Shown: one piece after another, positions 7,078 through 13,910 of the stretch
Layout: every line of letters begins with the position of its first letter
How positions within the stretch are numbered: position 1 is the stretch's first letter
DNA from: a virus
IMG/VR virus record: IMGVR_UViG_3300046692_000136
Location: 1-49,004 of that record
Length of the DNA stretch: 49,004 nt
Direction: 5' to 3' (one strand)
The notes under the pieces: generated by a model
Seen by the model: only the letters and a program-made list of their open reading frames with translations
Told to the model about the DNA's origin: nothing
Database searches by the model: none
Made by a program: the position numbers and the translations under genes

Positions 7078-7107
7078 ATAGTAAAATAGCTTGACATCGC
7101 TAGTCAA
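7078..7107 (-). promoter_or_regulatory. Early minus-strand promoter
   Basis: TTGACT (7107-7102), an 18-bp spacer and TACTAT (7083-7078), a good sigma-70 match (5/6 and 4/6), about 30 bp before the first gene of the minus operon. Its -35 lies inside the inverted repeat 7090-7108. Confidence 0.6.
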
Positions 7108-7108
7108 G
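7090..7108. promoter_or_regulatory. Operator-like inverted repeat between divergent operons
   Basis: CTTGAC (7090-7095) and GTCAAG (7103-7108) are perfect inverted arms around 7 bp. The arms contain the -35 boxes of both early promoters, so one bound dimer would close both. The binding protein is unknown. The HTH protein encoded at 6860-7048 is the nearest candidate. Confidence 0.55.
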
Positions 7109-7118
7109 TGTGGAAAAT
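7091..7118 (+). promoter_or_regulatory. Early plus-strand promoter
   Basis: TTGACA (7091-7096, perfect), a 16-bp spacer and GAAAAT (7113-7118, 4/6), about 40 bp before the first plus-strand gene. It overlaps the minus-strand promoter physically, so the polymerases would compete. Confidence 0.5.
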
Positions 7119-7160
7119 GAGCTCCACAGCCGGAGGGGTCCGGCATTCGGGAGAACGAAA

Positions 7161-7244
7161 GTGACATTCGGTGAAGTCATCCGCGCCATCATCACAGTGG
7201 CAGCGATCCTTGTCATCATGGCCCTGTGCCTGGTGTATCCATGA
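7161..7244 (+). CDS. 27-aa membrane peptide, first plus-strand gene
   Basis: A GTG start with GGGAGA upstream encodes a 27-residue peptide that is almost one TM helix (IRAIITVAAILVIMALCLV). Its TGA overlaps the ATG of the next gene (ATGA), the same coupling used throughout this operon, which supports it as a real gene. No family recognised. Confidence 0.6.
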   Translation: MTFGEVIRAIITVAAILVIMALCLVYP

Positions 7245-7444
7245 ACGCCGACCGTCGCCGCCACTTCGACCCATCGCCCCGCATCGAATACGCGCCGGTG
7301 CAGGGCCATTGCCGCCTGATCCCGCGCAACACCTTCACTTATCCGGCGCTGATCGCACTCGGTTTCGTGCCGCTCGTCGAGGAGGGCGACTTCGCGCTAA
7401 TGCAGGCGCCCGCAGGTTTCGAGGTCGCACAGGAGCGCACATGA
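7241..7444 (+). CDS. Hypothetical 67-aa protein
   Basis: Starts at the ATG overlapping the 27-aa peptide stop. An upstream in-frame start at 7226 is less likely. The fold looks mixed alpha/beta and soluble (YPALIALGFVPLVEEGDFAL). No family recognised. Coupled by ATGA to the repeat protein downstream. Confidence 0.65.
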   Translation: MNADRRRHFDPSPRIEYAPVQGHCRLIPRNTFTYPALIALGFVPLVEEGDFALMQAPAGFEVAQERT

Positions 7445-8226
7445 ACACACTTATTGCTTTTCACAATGATCCGGCCATCAAGGCGAAATACATCGCGCGT
7501 GTTCGCCAACATCGCTTGGCCGATCAGCTCGTGCGCGGTCTCGGGTGGGATGCCGAAAGATCAAAAGGCTGCGCGATCGGTTGCACGCTTGAGGCGTACG
7601 ACCATTCCCGCTATCCCATCGAGCTCGGCCTTCCCGAGTGGCTCGCGCGCCTTGAGGACTCAATCTTCGAAGGCCTGCCGGTTGCCGAAGCACAGGCGTG
7701 GCCTGAGGCGTTTCTAGAGGCCATCCATCCCGGCGCAGATCTTGAGCCGATTCGTCATCAACTCGCATTGCGCCGTATCGATCGGCTGATCGCGCTGCAG
7801 CAATCGAATCTCGGCAAGCACGCCGAAATCGATCCGGTTATTCAGCAGACGATCGCCGCGCTTGCGCTAGTTCGTCGCTGTCACGAAGCCGAAATCGGCG
7901 GAAACGTTTGCGACGCCACGGCGCGTTCGGCGTGGTCGGCGGCGGAGTCGGCGGCGCGGTCGGCGGCGCGTTCGGCGTGGTCGGCGGCGGAGTCGGCGGC
8001 GCGGTCGGCGGCGCGGTCGGCGGAGTCGGCGGCGTGGTCGGCGGCGGAGTCGGCGGCGCGGTCGGCGGAGTCGGCGGCGGAGTCGGCGGCGGAGTCGGCG
8101 GCGTGGTCGGCGGAGTCGGCGGCGTGGTCGGCGGCGGAGTCGGCGGCGTGGTCGGCGGCGGAGTCGGCGGCGTGGAAGCAAGAAGCCACCGATCTGCTTG
8201 AGCTGCTGCGCGAGGTCACGCCATGA
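7441..8226 (+). CDS. Protein with Ser-Ala-Ala-x tandem repeats
   Basis: 261 aa; start at 7441 by ATGA overlap. Residues 1-160 are an ordinary acidic helical domain with no named family. Residues 163-245 are about 21 tandem units of S-A-A-x, where x is Glu, Arg or Trp, with several units shortened to three residues. A 16-residue tail follows. Such Ala-rich repeats with E, R or W every fourth position would make one long helix with a charged and aromatic face. Similar Ala-Ser-x repeat proteins are seen in other phages, without an agreed function. The repeat DNA is open in several other frames, which are shadows. Confidence 0.8.
   Translation: MNTLIAFHNDPAIKAKYIARVRQHRLADQLVRGLGWDAERSKGCAIGCTLEAYDHSRYPIELGLPEWLARLEDSIFEGLPVAEAQAWPEAFLEAIHPGADLEPIRHQLALRRIDRLIALQQSNLGKHAEIDPVIQQTIAALALVRRCHEAEIGGNVCDATARSAWSAAESAARSAARSAWSAAESAARSAARSAESAAWSAAESAARSAESAAESAAESAAWSAESAAWSAAESAAWSAAESAAWKQEATDLLELLREVTP
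7927..8175 (+). repeat. 12/9-bp GC-rich tandem repeat in coding DNA
   Basis: Built from TCGGCGGCG followed by GAG, CGG or TGG, with occasional units missing one GCG. The near-perfect repeat should be prone to slippage in 3-bp steps, changing length without breaking the frame. The unit order is irregular, consistent with repeated expansion and contraction. Confidence 0.9.
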
Positions 8227-8438
8227 ACGGCCCGCAGAATTTCAACCACGGCGGCGGCGGACTATCGAACGCCGACCTCGCGGCCGCTGACGAGTATCTG
8301 AACCTCGTCGCCGAGTACATGCAGGAAGGATGCGGGCAGGACGACGCCGAGATCATGGCAGACAACGAAATGGAGCGGCGCCGCGAAATGTGGGCGGATG
8401 AATCGCCGGGGTCGGAACTTGAGGACTCGCTGGAATGA
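8223..8438 (+). CDS. Hypothetical acidic 71-aa protein
   Basis: Starts by ATGA overlap with the repeat protein. It has a Gly-rich N-terminus and then a helical, strongly acidic body. No family recognised. The strong acidity would suit a DNA mimic or nuclease inhibitor, but that is speculation. Confidence 0.65.
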   Translation: MNGPQNFNHGGGGLSNADLAAADEYLNLVAEYMQEGCGQDDAEIMADNEMERRREMWADESPGSELEDSLE

Positions 8439-8617
8439 CCACCATCCCCGCCGAAATCGACGCGATGGTCGAGCTGCTCGTTCGCAATGAGCTGATCCGC
8501 GTGGCGCCGGTGGTGTGCAAGCTGTGCAGGCCGGGTGAGCCGTGCTGGTGGTGCCGCAGTTTTCATGCGCAGCCGCATCGCGAATCGCAATCCGTGAGAC
8601 TGGAATCGGGAGAATGA
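8435..8617 (+). CDS. Small zinc-finger-like protein, 60 aa
   Basis: Contains CKLC and CWWC (about residues 28-31 and 37-40), two CxxC knuckles seven residues apart that would bind one zinc ion. The rest is polar. Coupled by ATGA to genes on both sides, directly before the exonuclease. Function unknown. Confidence 0.65.
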   Translation: MTTIPAEIDAMVELLVRNELIRVAPVVCKLCRPGEPCWWCRSFHAQPHRESQSVRLESGE

Positions 8618-9513
8618 CGATCATGGAACGCCAGATTATTTCCTATACCGACGAAGCCGCATGGCTCGCTGAGCGTCAAAAAGACGTGACCAGCACCGAC
8701 GCTGCGGCGCTCTGCGGCGTCTCGCAATGGAAATCTCGCTGGCAGCTGTGGCGTGAGAAGAGAGTCGGCGAATATGCAATCCGCGACGAGTCGGAGCCAA
8801 TGCGTTGGGGCAAGCGCCTGGAAAGTGCGATCGCCTTGGGCTTGGCCGCCGACAACGATCTCGACGTCGTGCCGCTGAAGGATTACGCGCGACTTCCGGA
8901 GCACCGCATTGGGTCGAGCTTCGACTATATCGCGCGGGATCGCTCGTACCTGCTCGAAATCAAGCTGGTGGGTCCAGAGGCATTCCGCAGGGGATGGTTG
9001 GAGACGGACTACGGGCTTGAAGCTCCGATCGAGATAGAAGCTCAGGTTCAGCAGGAGTCTTTGTGCATCGACGTACCGCTCGCCTACATCGGCGTTTTCT
9101 GCGGCACGCAAGGCTATCTATTGCGCCGCGAATATCAACCGGACGTCGGCGAGCGCATCATCACTGAGGCGGATGCGTTCTGGAAATCACCGGAGCCAGC
9201 GCCAGACTTCTATTCGACGGACGCTGATTTCATCCGCAAGCTGTACTCGCGCGCCGAGCCAGGCCGGGAGATCGAAGCCGATGGAGCAACTGCGGAGCTG
9301 ATCGCGCGCTTTGCCGAAGTTAAGTCGCAGGCGAAGGCAGCGCAGGATAACGCCGATGCCTTGCACGCCGAAATACTGACGAAAGTCGGACTCGCCTCTC
9401 GCGTATTCACGCCAGAACTTCGGCTTGATTGCGAGGAGCGCGGCGAGACCTTCGTCAAAGCACACACCCGCAGGGGATTTAGAAATTTTCGTACCTATCC
9501 GAGGAAGGACTGA
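8614..9513 (+). CDS. YqaJ/lambda-exo-type recombination exonuclease
   Basis: A 299-aa PD-(D/E)xK nuclease of the YqaJ viral recombinase family. Visible active-site residues are E70 (GKRLE), D104 (SFDY), E115-x-K117 (LEIK) and Q144 (AQVQQE). These enzymes digest the 5' strand of double-stranded ends so that a partner annealing protein can load on the 3' strand. The partner here is the RecT-like protein at 10929-11660. The ATG at 8614 overlaps the upstream stop. An upstream extension to 8542 would overlap a real gene. Confidence 0.92.
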   Translation: MTIMERQIISYTDEAAWLAERQKDVTSTDAAALCGVSQWKSRWQLWREKRVGEYAIRDESEPMRWGKRLESAIALGLAADNDLDVVPLKDYARLPEHRIGSSFDYIARDRSYLLEIKLVGPEAFRRGWLETDYGLEAPIEIEAQVQQESLCIDVPLAYIGVFCGTQGYLLRREYQPDVGERIITEADAFWKSPEPAPDFYSTDADFIRKLYSRAEPGREIEADGATAELIARFAEVKSQAKAAQDNADALHAEILTKVGLASRVFTPELRLDCEERGETFVKAHTRRGFRNFRTYPRKD

Positions 9514-9515
9514 AC

Positions 9516-9725
9516 ATGACCGACACCACCGCACCGAAAACCCGCACGCCGCGCACGAAGCCAGATGGTCCACGTGCTCATGTCGTATCCACAGCCGGCA
9601 AGGAATGGCTGCTCACGCTCGATAGCGTGCGCGTCGCGACGGCTGCCGATCTGAACCGCGCGCTCGACGGCCAGTTGCCGCGTGCGCAGTTGACGCCGGC
9701 CGTGGTCAAGGCTGCGCAGTCATGA
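9516..9725 (+). CDS. Hypothetical 69-aa protein
   Basis: Basic, Thr/Pro-rich and disordered N-terminus (1-22), then a compact alpha/beta region. Two bases after the exonuclease stop, and ending in ATGA overlap with the membrane-protein gene. No family recognised. Confidence 0.65.
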   Translation: MTDTTAPKTRTPRTKPDGPRAHVVSTAGKEWLLTLDSVRVATAADLNRALDGQLPRAQLTPAVVKAAQS

Positions 9726-9940
9726 GCGCAAAGGGTCGAGCGAAGCGAAAAGGCAATTCGTATCAGGCTTACGAACTCACCGCCGTACTGATCATCGATT
9801 TGATCTACGTCGGATTCGTAGGCCCTGAGCTTATTTCAGCGAAGGATTCATTTGCTGTCGTGCTCGGCGTAATCATCGGCGCAGCTATCGCTTGGATGAC
9901 CTGGCACTTCTATACCATCTGGAGAAAGTCGCATGTTTAA
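9722..9940 (+). CDS. Two-TM membrane protein beside SPFH gene
   Basis: 72 aa: a basic N-terminus (KGRAKRKGNS), a TM segment at about 18-36, a second at about 43-63, and a basic tail. It overlaps the SPFH gene by 8 bp, so the two are very likely made together and may interact in the membrane. No family recognised. Confidence 0.7.
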   Translation: MSAKGRAKRKGNSYQAYELTAVLIIDLIYVGFVGPELISAKDSFAVVLGVIIGAAIAWMTWHFYTIWRKSHV

Positions 9941-10811
9941 ATGGATCGCTGGCGGAGTGGCTTTTCTTCTCACGCTGATCTTCATGTTCGCGTTTCTAGA
10001 GCGCGTTCCGGCCGGCTACATCGGCGTGAAGTTCAATAAATTCGGCGGCAATAAAGGCGTGCAGCTGGAAGAGTTGAGTCCGGGTTATTACTGGCTCGGA
10101 TGGAACTGGACCGTATATCTGTTCCCCACCTTCACGCAGAACGAAACGTGGACCGAGAAGAAAGCGATTACGTTTCAGTCCGAAGGGATGAGCCTCATCG
10201 CCGATATAGGCATCACGTACCACATCGCGCCGGACAAGGCTTCACTGGTGTTCCAGAAGTACCGGCGCGGTATCGACGAGATCACGGACACGTTCCTGCA
10301 CAACATGACGCGCGACGAGCTAGCACGCTTGGCTGCGCCTATGAGCGTCGAGGAGGTCTATTCGAAGAAGAAGGCCGATCTGATCGATGCGGTGCAGAAG
10401 GGGGTGCAGTCGCAGGTATCCGACATCGGCATCGTCGTCGAGAAAATTTACTGGATCGGCGCGCTCGAGTTGCCTGATCAGGTAAAGAACTCTATCAACC
10501 TGAAGATTCAAGCTGATCAGATCGCGCAGCAGAAGCGAAACGAGGTAGCGCAAGCGCAGGCAGATGCCGAGAAAGAGGTCGCTAAGGCGAACGGCGATGC
10601 ACGCGCACTGCTGGCGCGCAGGCAGGCCGAGGCAGATGGCAACCTTGCGGTGTCCACAGCTGACGCGAAGGGCATACAGCTGCGCACAGACGCGCTGAAG
10701 GCTAATCCAGAGCTTATCCAGTACACGCTTGCGCAGAAGTGGAACGGTGCGCTGCCCACGCAGATGATTCCCGGCACGGCGGTCCCGTTGCTTTCACTTC
10801 CGGGTAAATGA
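9933..10811 (+). CDS. SPFH/band-7 (prohibitin-like) membrane protein
   Basis: 292 aa. An N-terminal TM anchor (about 5-22) is followed by an SPFH domain (about 26-195) with RVPAGYIGVKFNKFGG at the start and an SDIGIVVEKIYWIG strand-helix near the end. A long Ala/Glu/Gln-rich coiled coil follows (about 200-245), as in prohibitins and HflK/HflC/stomatin, which assemble ring-like membrane cages and in bacteria control FtsH. It lies between the exonuclease and the annealing protein and is coupled to a two-TM protein. It may shield phage proteins from host proteolysis or organise a membrane site for replication. Confidence 0.92.
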   Translation: MFKWIAGGVAFLLTLIFMFAFLERVPAGYIGVKFNKFGGNKGVQLEELSPGYYWLGWNWTVYLFPTFTQNETWTEKKAITFQSEGMSLIADIGITYHIAPDKASLVFQKYRRGIDEITDTFLHNMTRDELARLAAPMSVEEVYSKKKADLIDAVQKGVQSQVSDIGIVVEKIYWIGALELPDQVKNSINLKIQADQIAQQKRNEVAQAQADAEKEVAKANGDARALLARRQAEADGNLAVSTADAKGIQLRTDALKANPELIQYTLAQKWNGALPTQMIPGTAVPLLSLPGK

Positions 10812-10816
10812 ACCCC

Positions 10817-10867
10817 CTGCCAGCTCGCGGCAGCGTCGCGCGATCACTCCCCTCCCATAGCGCGACG
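10817..10867 (+). other. Tandem stem-loops between SPFH and recT genes
   Basis: CTGCC (10817-10821) pairs with GGCAG (10829-10833), and CGTCGCG (10834-10840) pairs with CGCGACG (10861-10867). There is no T-run. This is the only sizeable gap (about 117 bp) inside the early plus operon. The structures may set relative expression of the recombination genes. I see no convincing promoter here. Confidence 0.35.
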
Positions 10868-10928
10868 AGAGCGAATGTCGGCCCGGCGGCAAGCGAGTAC
10901 CGGGACTCATTTCTTTAGGAGCAATGCG

Positions 10929-11660
10929 ATGAACACTGAAACGAATACCGAAATTGCACCGCACGTCGAAGTCGCTACCGATGGCACGAGCGCCGCATTC
11001 ACCGCGCAGGTTCGCCAGGCTCGCGCGCTGGCCGCATCCGACCTCGTGCCGCAGCAGTACCGCAACAACGTCGCTAATGTGATGGTGGCGACGGAACTCG
11101 CGAGCCGGATCGGCGCGAGCGTGATGGCGGTCATGCAGAACTTGCACGTGATCCAGGGCAAGCCCTCGTTCTCGTCATCGTTCCTGATCGCGTGCGTGAA
11201 TTCGTGCGGCCGCTTCTCGCCGATGCGATTCCGCTCGATCGGCGAAGGCGATGACTATGGCGTGCGCGCGGTCGCGACGGATCTCAAGACCGGCGAGGAA
11301 TGCGAGGGTCCGGCCGTGACGTGGAAGATGGTCAAGGCCGAGAAGTGGAATGCGAAGAACGGATCGAAGTGGCTCACGATGCCGGACGTTATGTTCAATT
11401 ACCGCGCCGCCGCCTTCTGGGCACGCCTGTACGCGCCGGAGCTGTCGCTCGGCATGCACACGGTCGACGAGCACGAGGACATCGCCGCGACCGTCACGGT
11501 GCTCCGCGACGCAGGACCGAAGCCCACACGCCCCCGCGCCCTTGAGTCGATCGCCGCGCCTTCCGCGCCTTCCGCGCCAGCCACGCAGCCCGAGGAACCC
11601 GGCGACGCGCAGGCGCCCGCTGGTGAGGCTGTGGCGGCATCGCAGGCAGGGAGCATCTAA
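10929..11660 (+). CDS. RecT-family single-strand annealing protein
   Basis: 243 aa; the start ATG at 10929 has AGGAGC upstream. The region with VMVATELASRIGASVMAVMQ and HVIQGKPSFSSSFLIACVN matches the core of the RecT family. The C-terminal 50 residues are Pro/Ala/Glu-rich and probably disordered. RecT-type proteins coat single strands and anneal complementary DNA. With the YqaJ exonuclease upstream this forms a two-component recombination module, possibly serving recombination-dependent replication. Confidence 0.9.
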   Translation: MNTETNTEIAPHVEVATDGTSAAFTAQVRQARALAASDLVPQQYRNNVANVMVATELASRIGASVMAVMQNLHVIQGKPSFSSSFLIACVNSCGRFSPMRFRSIGEGDDYGVRAVATDLKTGEECEGPAVTWKMVKAEKWNAKNGSKWLTMPDVMFNYRAAAFWARLYAPELSLGMHTVDEHEDIAATVTVLRDAGPKPTRPRALESIAAPSAPSAPATQPEEPGDAQAPAGEAVAASQAGSI

Positions 11661-11878
11661 TGGCTAAGCAATTTCACATGACGGTTGTCATCAAGAAGCG
11701 TGGCGCTGAGGCGATTACGCGCAAGATTGGTATGGGTGCAGGCTTCCACGCCGCATCTAAGGCAGCTGGACATAACTTCGTCGGACAGATGGGCCAGCTC
11801 GCGAACGAGATCGCCACTCACTTGGATGATCCCGACTTGGAATCGGCGCTGATCACGATCGACAAGGAATCTCTGTGA
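11660..11878 (+). CDS. Hypothetical 72-aa protein
   Basis: Begins at TAATG overlap with the recT stop. Basic beta-like start (MTVVIKKRGAEAITRKI), then a helical, more acidic half. No family recognised. The position suggests a recombination accessory. Confidence 0.65.
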   Translation: MAKQFHMTVVIKKRGAEAITRKIGMGAGFHAASKAAGHNFVGQMGQLANEIATHLDDPDLESALITIDKESL

Positions 11879-12213
11879 GCATGCCAGCCGAAGCCGTCGA
11901 AGCCCTGAGCGAGCGAGTCCGTGCGCTGCAGGCGATCCACGTTGAAAAGAAGCGGTGGAATGAGCCGCTAAATTTTCCGAACTCGCCAGAAACCGTTGGA
12001 ACCGTGACGAGCGGCAGCGGAGGTGCTGGCGGCTTATCGACGGATGTATTTCCAATTAAACGCAACGATTACCCCCGCGGCATGCAACTCACGCAAGACG
12101 AAGGCAACGCCATCCTTGACCGCCGTATAGCTGCGATCGAAGCCGAGATAAAGGAACTCGGGTGGTCGCGCACGATCAAGGTCGAATCACAACCGCAGGG
12201 AGACCCGAAATGA
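11875..12213 (+). CDS. Hypothetical 112-aa protein
   Basis: GTG start overlapping the previous stop (GTGA). The ends are helical and the middle is a flexible Gly/Ser/Thr stretch (about 40-58). The C-terminal helix (EGNAILDRRIAAIEAEIKEL) could be a coiled coil. No family recognised. Confidence 0.65.
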   Translation: MSMPAEAVEALSERVRALQAIHVEKKRWNEPLNFPNSPETVGTVTSGSGGAGGLSTDVFPIKRNDYPRGMQLTQDEGNAILDRRIAAIEAEIKELGWSRTIKVESQPQGDPK

Positions 12214-12959
12214 AATCCGAAATCGACACCGCCTATCGCCGCCGCGTCGCCTCACTGCTGGCCGTGCTCGCCGTCGCCTTCTGCGCGCTGATCGCGACGA
12301 ACGTGCATGCCGCAACGCCAGTCGTCAACGTTCCCATCGGCGAATGCATCACGGTCCAGCACAACGGCGTGACGCAGTTCATGGCGTCGGATCTGGACTT
12401 TCGTGGCAATACCTGGAATTTCAGCGTGGACTGCGGAGCACCGCCGCCGCCCGCCAACGATCCTCTCGCCACTTCGCCGCTGTTCTTCAAGTACACGGCG
12501 CACCAGTGCGCGAGCGCATCGGCTCCGAACGGGCAGGATTTCGCCGCCGTGTACGGTTCATCGCCGGGACAGCCCATCGTCCCGATCTGGCCGTTCCGCC
12601 CCAACTCGTTGCAGTATGTGATCCCCGCCGGCAAGCGATTCAGCGCGGCATGGCAGATGCCGGCGAACCCCGGCACCGCCTATCACACGATGAAGGGCGA
12701 TCCCTATGCAGGCGCATGCGGCGGCTCATCAGCGGGTGTGCGCGTGAACGTCAGCGTGATTGCGCTCGGCACGACGCCAGCGCCCACAGGAACCTGTAGC
12801 AAGCTCAACGCCCCATTCGATGGCGGCCCATGGCTGTATCTCGATCCATCGGGTGGAACGAATCAGTTCCGCTGCAATCTGCGACCGCTCGGCGTCTACC
12901 GCTTCATGATCCAGACCGTCGACGGTCGCGCCGCAACGATGCTGACGACCTGGAATTGA
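12210..12959 (+). CDS. Secreted protein of unknown function, 249 aa
   Basis: The start at 12210 overlaps the previous stop (ATGA). Residues 1-35 are a typical Sec signal peptide: basic start, hydrophobic core ASLLAVLAVAFCALIA, and a likely cut after NVHA. The mature part is Gly/Pro/Asn-rich and beta-like, with six or so Cys (for example C47, C71 and C97) that could form disulfides in the periplasm. No family recognised. An exported early protein could act at the cell envelope, for instance in exclusion of other phages. That role is a guess. Confidence 0.75.
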   Translation: MKSEIDTAYRRRVASLLAVLAVAFCALIATNVHAATPVVNVPIGECITVQHNGVTQFMASDLDFRGNTWNFSVDCGAPPPPANDPLATSPLFFKYTAHQCASASAPNGQDFAAVYGSSPGQPIVPIWPFRPNSLQYVIPAGKRFSAAWQMPANPGTAYHTMKGDPYAGACGGSSAGVRVNVSVIALGTTPAPTGTCSKLNAPFDGGPWLYLDPSGGTNQFRCNLRPLGVYRFMIQTVDGRAATMLTTWN

Positions 12960-12960
12960 T

Positions 12961-13302
12961 ATGGCCGTCCTCTGCACCGTCTGCGGCAAGCTGGTCGATG
13001 AATCCGAAGCCGCCACGCATCCGTGCTGTCAGGAGAAGGCTGTGGATGATTCGGGATGGCTGCCGATTGAGTCGGCGCCGAGGGATGGAACGGAAATCCT
13101 CGTTTGGACGCCAGATAAATCGCCCGCAGATGGCGCGATGGTTGCGTTCTTCGTGGCGAGATCAGACGGCAGCGCAACATGGACACTCGGGAAGCGCGGC
13201 GATTTCTGGCTGAACATTACTCAGGTACTTACTCACTGGCAGCCTCTCCCTCTTCCACCATCACACCCATCGCGCAGCAAGCCCCCAAATGAGCAGGAGT
13301 AG
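12961..13302 (+). CDS. DUF551-like protein with zinc-ribbon start
   Basis: 113 aa. The N-terminus has C5-x2-C8 and CC near 22, a possible zinc ribbon. Residues from about 33 match the DUF551 pattern found in many phage genomes: WLPIESAPRDGTEILVW at the start and THWQPLPLPP at the end. The function of the family is not known. Confidence 0.82.
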   Translation: MAVLCTVCGKLVDESEAATHPCCQEKAVDDSGWLPIESAPRDGTEILVWTPDKSPADGAMVAFFVARSDGSATWTLGKRGDFWLNITQVLTHWQPLPLPPSHPSRSKPPNEQE

Positions 13303-13305
13303 GAC

Positions 13306-13500
13306 GTGAAACTATTTCTCGTGTTCACCGACAAGAAACAGACGGAAGGCTATTTCTCTACGGACTCTGGCGACGCGGATTACGCGGCAACTGGATTCGC
13401 AGATGGGCCGTATAGCACCGCTGCGGCTGGAATGCGCGAGGCTCTCGACTTAGGTGATGACGATGAGCTTGTAACCAAGACTATCGAATACACGCCATGA
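13306..13500 (+). CDS. Hypothetical 64-aa protein
   Basis: GTG start with an AGGAG-like site just upstream. Acidic alpha/beta protein; ends in ATGA overlap with the next gene. No family recognised. Confidence 0.6.
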   Translation: MKLFLVFTDKKQTEGYFSTDSGDADYAATGFADGPYSTAAAGMREALDLGDDDELVTKTIEYTP

Positions 13501-13910
13501 CCCCACAATACCCGCAAGCTGCGACAGGGAGCGACACCGGTCGCGACGAATCTGAGGGTGAGCGCGAGAGGTTCCTACGCTGGTGGGAATCTGTCGAGAA
13601 TGAAAAGCTAGCCGAACACAGCGCATACGTCGGCTGGTGCGGAGCGGTGCGGAATTTGGAGCGCGAGAACGAAACGTCACGATTGCGCATTGAGGCGCTG
13701 ACTGCGGATAACGCGGCGCTGCGTGCTAGGTGCAAGAAACAGGAACTGGCTTTGCGCTGCTACACGAAATCGAAGTGGGCGCCTGTCGCCGACTACGCAG
13801 ACGGATATTGGTACATGAGCGGAAAGCCTTGGAAAGCGGCTGAATTTGCACTCGCCACCCCGCGCGCACCGGGCGAAACCCGTAGCGACACTGGAACGAA
13901 GGAACGGTGA
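13497..13910 (+). CDS. Hypothetical 137-aa coiled-coil protein
   Basis: Hydrophilic. Residues about 48-80 (RNLERENETSRLRIEALTADN and on) form a likely coiled coil. The last 25 residues are Pro/Thr/Gly-rich. It overlaps the C5 methylase start by GTGA. No family recognised. Confidence 0.65.
   Translation: MTPQYPQAATGSDTGRDESEGERERFLRWWESVENEKLAEHSAYVGWCGAVRNLERENETSRLRIEALTADNAALRARCKKQELALRCYTKSKWAPVADYADGYWYMSGKPWKAAEFALATPRAPGETRSDTGTKER

Noticed and set aside
7117-7164. 15-codon ATG frame before the first plus-strand gene (possible leader peptide)
   Set aside because: No ribosome site, and its ATG overlaps the likely -10 box, so it would not be on the transcript.
7927-8175. CRISPR-like array
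   Set aside because: Units are 9-12 bp with no unique spacers and lie within a coding frame.
7867-8249. Arg/Leu-rich, Asp/His-rich and Val/Gly-rich frames across the S-A-A-x repeat
   Set aside because: A stop-free 3-bp-periodic repeat is open in all frames. Only the frame coupled to neighbours by ATGA and extending beyond the repeat is credible.
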